Origin: an uncultured Lachnospiraceae bacterium
Lineage (GTDB): Bacteria; Bacillota; Clostridia; Lachnospirales; Lachnospiraceae
Reading direction: 5' to 3'
Length of the DNA stretch: 9,060 nt
Assembly (NCBI GenBank): GCA_947174985.1
Contig: CAMWLB010000113.1
Span: forward strand, 1 to 9,060
Of the stretch, positions 6,268 through 9,060 are shown piece after piece. The notes beneath the pieces were generated by a model. It was not told where the DNA came from. It saw only the letters and a list, made by a program, of their open reading frames with translations, and searched no databases. How positions within the stretch are numbered: position 1 is the first letter of the stretch; each line of letters starts with the position of its first letter. Made by a program: the position numbers and the translations under genes.

Positions 6268-8151
6268 TTAGTTAAGCTCCGCTATTTCATGGTACAAATC
6301 TGCGTAGCGTCCGTTCTGAGCAAGCAGTTCCTCATGGCTTCCACGCTCGATAATCCTGCCATGCTCTAACACCATGATGGCGTCGGACTCCCTGACTGTG
6401 GAGAGGCGGTGCGCAATGACAAAGGTGGTGCGGTTTTTCATAATGGCATCCATACCTTTCTCAATGTGTTTTTCCGTCCTCGTATCCACAGAACTGGTGG
6501 CTTCGTCCAGAATCAGTATAGGCGCTTTGGAAATCGCAGCGCGCGCAATGTTTAAAAGCTGCCGCTGCCCTTGGGAAAGATTGGCGCCGTCATGTTCCAG
6601 CACCGTGTCATACCCGTTTTCCAGATGCATGATAAAGGAATGAGCCGACGCCACCTTCGCCGCCTCTTCCACCTCCGCGTCCGTGGCGTCGAGCCTGCCG
6701 TAGCGTATATTCTCCCGCACCGTGCCTGTAAACAGATGGGTATCCTGCAGCACCATGGCAATATGGCTCCGCAAAAAGCCCCTCGGTATCTTGTCAATTG
6801 GTATGCCATCGATGGTAATGGTTCCTTCTTTGATGTCGTAAAAACGGGACAACAGATTCGTCACCGTTGTCTTTCCTGCGCCGGTGGAGCCTACAAAGGC
6901 AATCTTCTGCCCGGGCTTCGCATACAGGGAAATGTCATGCAGCACAGTTACCTCGGGCGTATAGCCAAAGCTCACATGCTCCAGTACAATATGGCCTTTC
7001 AGCTCCTTCGGCGCCGTGAGTCCTTCCTCGTCCGCCTCCGGCTCACTGTCAAGCACCTCAAAAACACGCTCCGCACCGGCAAGCGCCGCAAACACCGTAT
7101 TCATCTGCATGGAAATTTCATTTATCGGCCTGTTAAATCGGCGCGTATAATTGACGGAAACCGCAAGCCCGCCAAAGTCAAAGCCGCGCCACACCACCAG
7201 AAGACCGCCGATACAGGCTGTCAGGGCATAACTCATGTTGCAGAGCTGATGGGTAACAGGGCCCATAATGCCCGCCCGAAACTGCGCCTTAATCTGCGCC
7301 TGACACAATTCCTCATTCAGATAGGCAAATTCATCTATGGCAATCTCCTCATGCCCAAACACCTTTACCACCTTCTGTCCGGTTATGGTCTCCTGTGCAA
7401 AGCCGTTTAACGCGCCCAGCGTGCGCTGCTGCCTCGCATAGGCGCCCCTGCCCTTCTTGATAATGATCCGGCTTACCATGGTCAGCACCGGTGTCATCAG
7501 AATCGTAATCGTGCCCAGCACCGGATTGGTATAAAGCATAAGGATAATGGTGCCCACAATGGTAATTGCACCGGAAATAATCTGTATCAGCGTGGTATTG
7601 AGCATTTCCCCGATGGTATCGACATCATTGGTGAAACGGCTCATAATATCCCCCGCCGCATGGTTGTCAAAATACCGTATCGGCAGAGTCTGAAGCTTAT
7701 CAAACAACTCTTTTCGCATCCTCGCAAGTGACCGCTGGGAGACACTCAGCATAATCCGCGCCTGCATCCACTGGGAAACCACCGACAGGACATAGACCGC
7801 AGCCAGCACCGCGAGCGCGCCCGCAAGCCCGGCAAGCATCCACGATATATCTGCCCCCTCGTGCGCCTCATAAATATATTTGTTGATAATGGGGCGAAGC
7901 ATATAGGAGGTAGCAAGCGATGCGCCGGTAAACAGCAGCGCCGCCGTCAAAGCAGCAAACAAAAGCTTCTTTTCCTGCGCCAGATATCTGACAAGCCGGA
8001 GCACTGTCTTTTTCGTATCCTTCGGCTTTCCGCTCATGGAAAGCGCTGCTCCCCTGTTTGCCATTCTGCCGATGCTCATTTCCTTCTGCCCTGCTTTTGC
8101 CTGCATATTTCCATACTTTTTCTGAAGTCTTTCGATTCTCTGACTATTCAT
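6268..8151 (-). CDS. Heterodimeric ABC exporter, canonical (TM288-like) subunit, first pair
   Basis: This is a 627-residue half-transporter. A soluble N-terminal extension of about 45 residues, rich in Lys, Gly and Met (MNSQRIERLQKKYG onward), precedes six membrane helices near 62-85, 104-125, 190-208, 211-231, 302-321 and 327-340. The ATPase domain has Walker A GSTGAGKT at 421-428, Q-loop Gln469, signature LSQGQ at 525-529, Walker B ILILDE at 545-550 with catalytic Glu550, the D-loop SSVD and H-loop His581. It is the hydrolysis-competent partner of the subunit encoded just upstream. ATG 8151 lies 14 bases after that gene's stop, with AGGAG 5 bases before it. The ATPase domain strongly resembles the 2547-4385 protein, while the membrane domains have diverged much more and the linker is shorter. 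The two pairs therefore probably differ in substrate. The linked genes suggest one transcript for this pair. Confidence 0.95.
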   Translation of the reverse strand: MNSQRIERLQKKYGNMQAKAGQKEMSIGRMANRGAALSMSGKPKDTKKTVLRLVRYLAQEKKLLFAALTAALLFTGASLATSYMLRPIINKYIYEAHEGADISWMLAGLAGALAVLAAVYVLSVVSQWMQARIMLSVSQRSLARMRKELFDKLQTLPIRYFDNHAAGDIMSRFTNDVDTIGEMLNTTLIQIISGAITIVGTIILMLYTNPVLGTITILMTPVLTMVSRIIIKKGRGAYARQQRTLGALNGFAQETITGQKVVKVFGHEEIAIDEFAYLNEELCQAQIKAQFRAGIMGPVTHQLCNMSYALTACIGGLLVVWRGFDFGGLAVSVNYTRRFNRPINEISMQMNTVFAALAGAERVFEVLDSEPEADEEGLTAPKELKGHIVLEHVSFGYTPEVTVLHDISLYAKPGQKIAFVGSTGAGKTTVTNLLSRFYDIKEGTITIDGIPIDKIPRGFLRSHIAMVLQDTHLFTGTVRENIRYGRLDATDAEVEEAAKVASAHSFIMHLENGYDTVLEHDGANLSQGQRQLLNIARAAISKAPILILDEATSSVDTRTEKHIEKGMDAIMKNRTTFVIAHRLSTVRESDAIMVLEHGRIIERGSHEELLAQNGRYADLYHEIAELN

Positions 8152-8165
8152 AGCCTCTCCTGTCT

Positions 8166-9060
8166 TTATGCTTCCTTCTGTGAATAATAAATTTCCTGAT
8201 AGGGACTGCAGGTTTTAATCAGTTCCTCATGGGTGCCAAGCCCTGCGATTCTGCCTTCCTCCAGCACAATAATTTTGTCTGCGTCCTGTACGGAACTGAT
8301 TCTCTGGGCAATCACAAGCTTCGTCATGCCGGAAAGCTCCTCGCGGAACGCTTTTCGGATGCGCGCGTCAGTCGCCGTGTCCACCGCGCTGGTGGAGTCG
8401 TCCAGTATCAGTATTTTGGGGTGCTTTAATATGGCGCGCGCAATGCAGAGACGCTGCCTCTGTCCGCCTGAAAGGTTGCTTCCCCCCTGCTCTAACTCCG
8501 TCTCATACCCCTCTCTAAAAGCACGCACAAAGGAATCCGCCTGCGCTATCCGGCACGCCCATGTAAGCTCCTCGTCAGAAGCATTTTCATTTCCCCATCT
8601 TAAATTTTCCGCAACCGTTCCCGAAAAAAGCGTGTTTTTCTGTAAAACCACTGCAATCCCTTCCCGAAGATGCTTTAATGACAGCTCCCTTACGTCCGTG
8701 CCGTCTACCAGAACGCAGCCCTCATCTACATCATAGAGCCTCGGAATCAGGGAAATCAAAGTCGATTTTCCGCTTCCTGTGGAACCTACTATGCCCACAA
8801 ATTCTCCGGCGCGTATCTGCAGGCTGATATTATCCAGCACCTTCTCCGTATTCTTTTTAAAATACCGGAAGGACACATTTTCAAATACAATACTGCCCTG
8901 TTCAATCTTTTTATCCTGATGTCTCGCATTCGCGTCATCCAAATCAATTTCCGCGTGCAAAATTTCGGAAACACGCCTGTCAGACGCCGCCGCACGGGTT
9001 CCCTGCAAAAATATATTTGCCAGAAAATCCAACGCCGTCAGCACCTGCGTCAAATAGGTG
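8166..9060 (-). CDS. Heterodimeric ABC exporter, degenerate-site (TM287-like) subunit, first pair (5' end cut off)
   Basis: Only the last 297 or so codons are inside the window. The frame stays open to the edge, and the TTG at 9053 is an internal codon rather than a start. The visible part begins in the last membrane helix (TYLTQVLTALDFLANIF) and contains the whole ATPase domain. Counting from the TTG, Walker A GSTGSGKS is at 90-97, Q-loop Gln138, signature LSGGQ at 194-198, Walker B ILILDD at 214-219 with Asp219 in place of Glu, and Gln250 (VIAQR) in place of the H-loop His. This is the same degenerate pattern as the 4385-6139 protein. The gene ends 14 bases before the canonical partner, with which it should form the membrane pump. 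About half of the protein, including most helices, lies beyond position 9060. Confidence 0.94.
   Translation of the reverse strand, partial: TYLTQVLTALDFLANIFLQGTRAAASDRRVSEILHAEIDLDDANARHQDKKIEQGSIVFENVSFRYFKKNTEKVLDNISLQIRAGEFVGIVGSTGSGKSTLISLIPRLYDVDEGCVLVDGTDVRELSLKHLREGIAVVLQKNTLFSGTVAENLRWGNENASDEELTWACRIAQADSFVRAFREGYETELEQGGSNLSGGQRQRLCIARAILKHPKILILDDSTSAVDTATDARIRKAFREELSGMTKLVIAQRISSVQDADKIIVLEEGRIAGLGTHEELIKTCSPYQEIYYSQKEA

Noticed and set aside
6571..7410. Long plus-strand open frame of 279 codons
   Set aside because: It lies fully opposite the canonical exporter subunit, whose ATPase motifs are all intact; the plus-strand protein has no recognisable domain and a composition expected of an antisense frame.

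Overview
The window reads as chromosomal DNA from a low-to-mid GC Firmicute, most likely a gut-type Clostridia/Lachnospiraceae relative. This rests on AGGAGG-type ribosome binding sites, strong codirectional packing, TM287/288-like (BmrCD-like) ABC exporters, a zinc-type ROK fructokinase and a DUF5808-like small protein. Every supported gene lies on the minus strand, so the genes are transcribed from the right end of the window to the left.

Right and centre (about 2141-9060): two heterodimeric ABC exporters stand in tandem. In transcription order the genes are a degenerate-site subunit (8166-9060, 5' end outside the window), its canonical partner (6268-8151), a 128 bp gap holding a candidate promoter and an inverted repeat, a second degenerate-site subunit (4385-6139) and its canonical partner (2547-4385, joined by a TGATG stop/start overlap). 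In each pair one subunit has Asp for the Walker B Glu and Gln for the H-loop His, while the other keeps Glu and His but carries LSQGQ instead of LSGGQ. Each pair is therefore expected to form a transporter with one catalytic and one degenerate ATP site. A 130-residue membrane protein of unknown function (2141-2533) starts 13 bp after the second exporter, and a ROK-family fructokinase (1189-2061) follows in the same direction with no visible terminator or promoter between them.

Left (1-1188): a more AT-rich stretch with decayed genes. It holds a P-loop kinase-like pseudogene (680-1070) with an altered Walker A, an internal deletion and a frameshift; a DUF5808-like small membrane protein interrupted by an in-frame TAG (394-591); and the first 90 codons of a nucleoside phosphorylase that runs off the left edge (1-271). 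The gaps between them hold short repeat-like sequence but no RNA gene or CRISPR array.

Working together: the exporters are probably membrane efflux pumps for drugs, peptides or lipids, and the operator-like palindrome between the pairs suggests that the second pair can be switched on separately. The fructokinase and the nucleoside phosphorylase have no evident functional link to the exporters. I see no clearly new system. The points most worth following are the operator-like site, the small membrane protein attached to the exporter, and the gene decay on the left.
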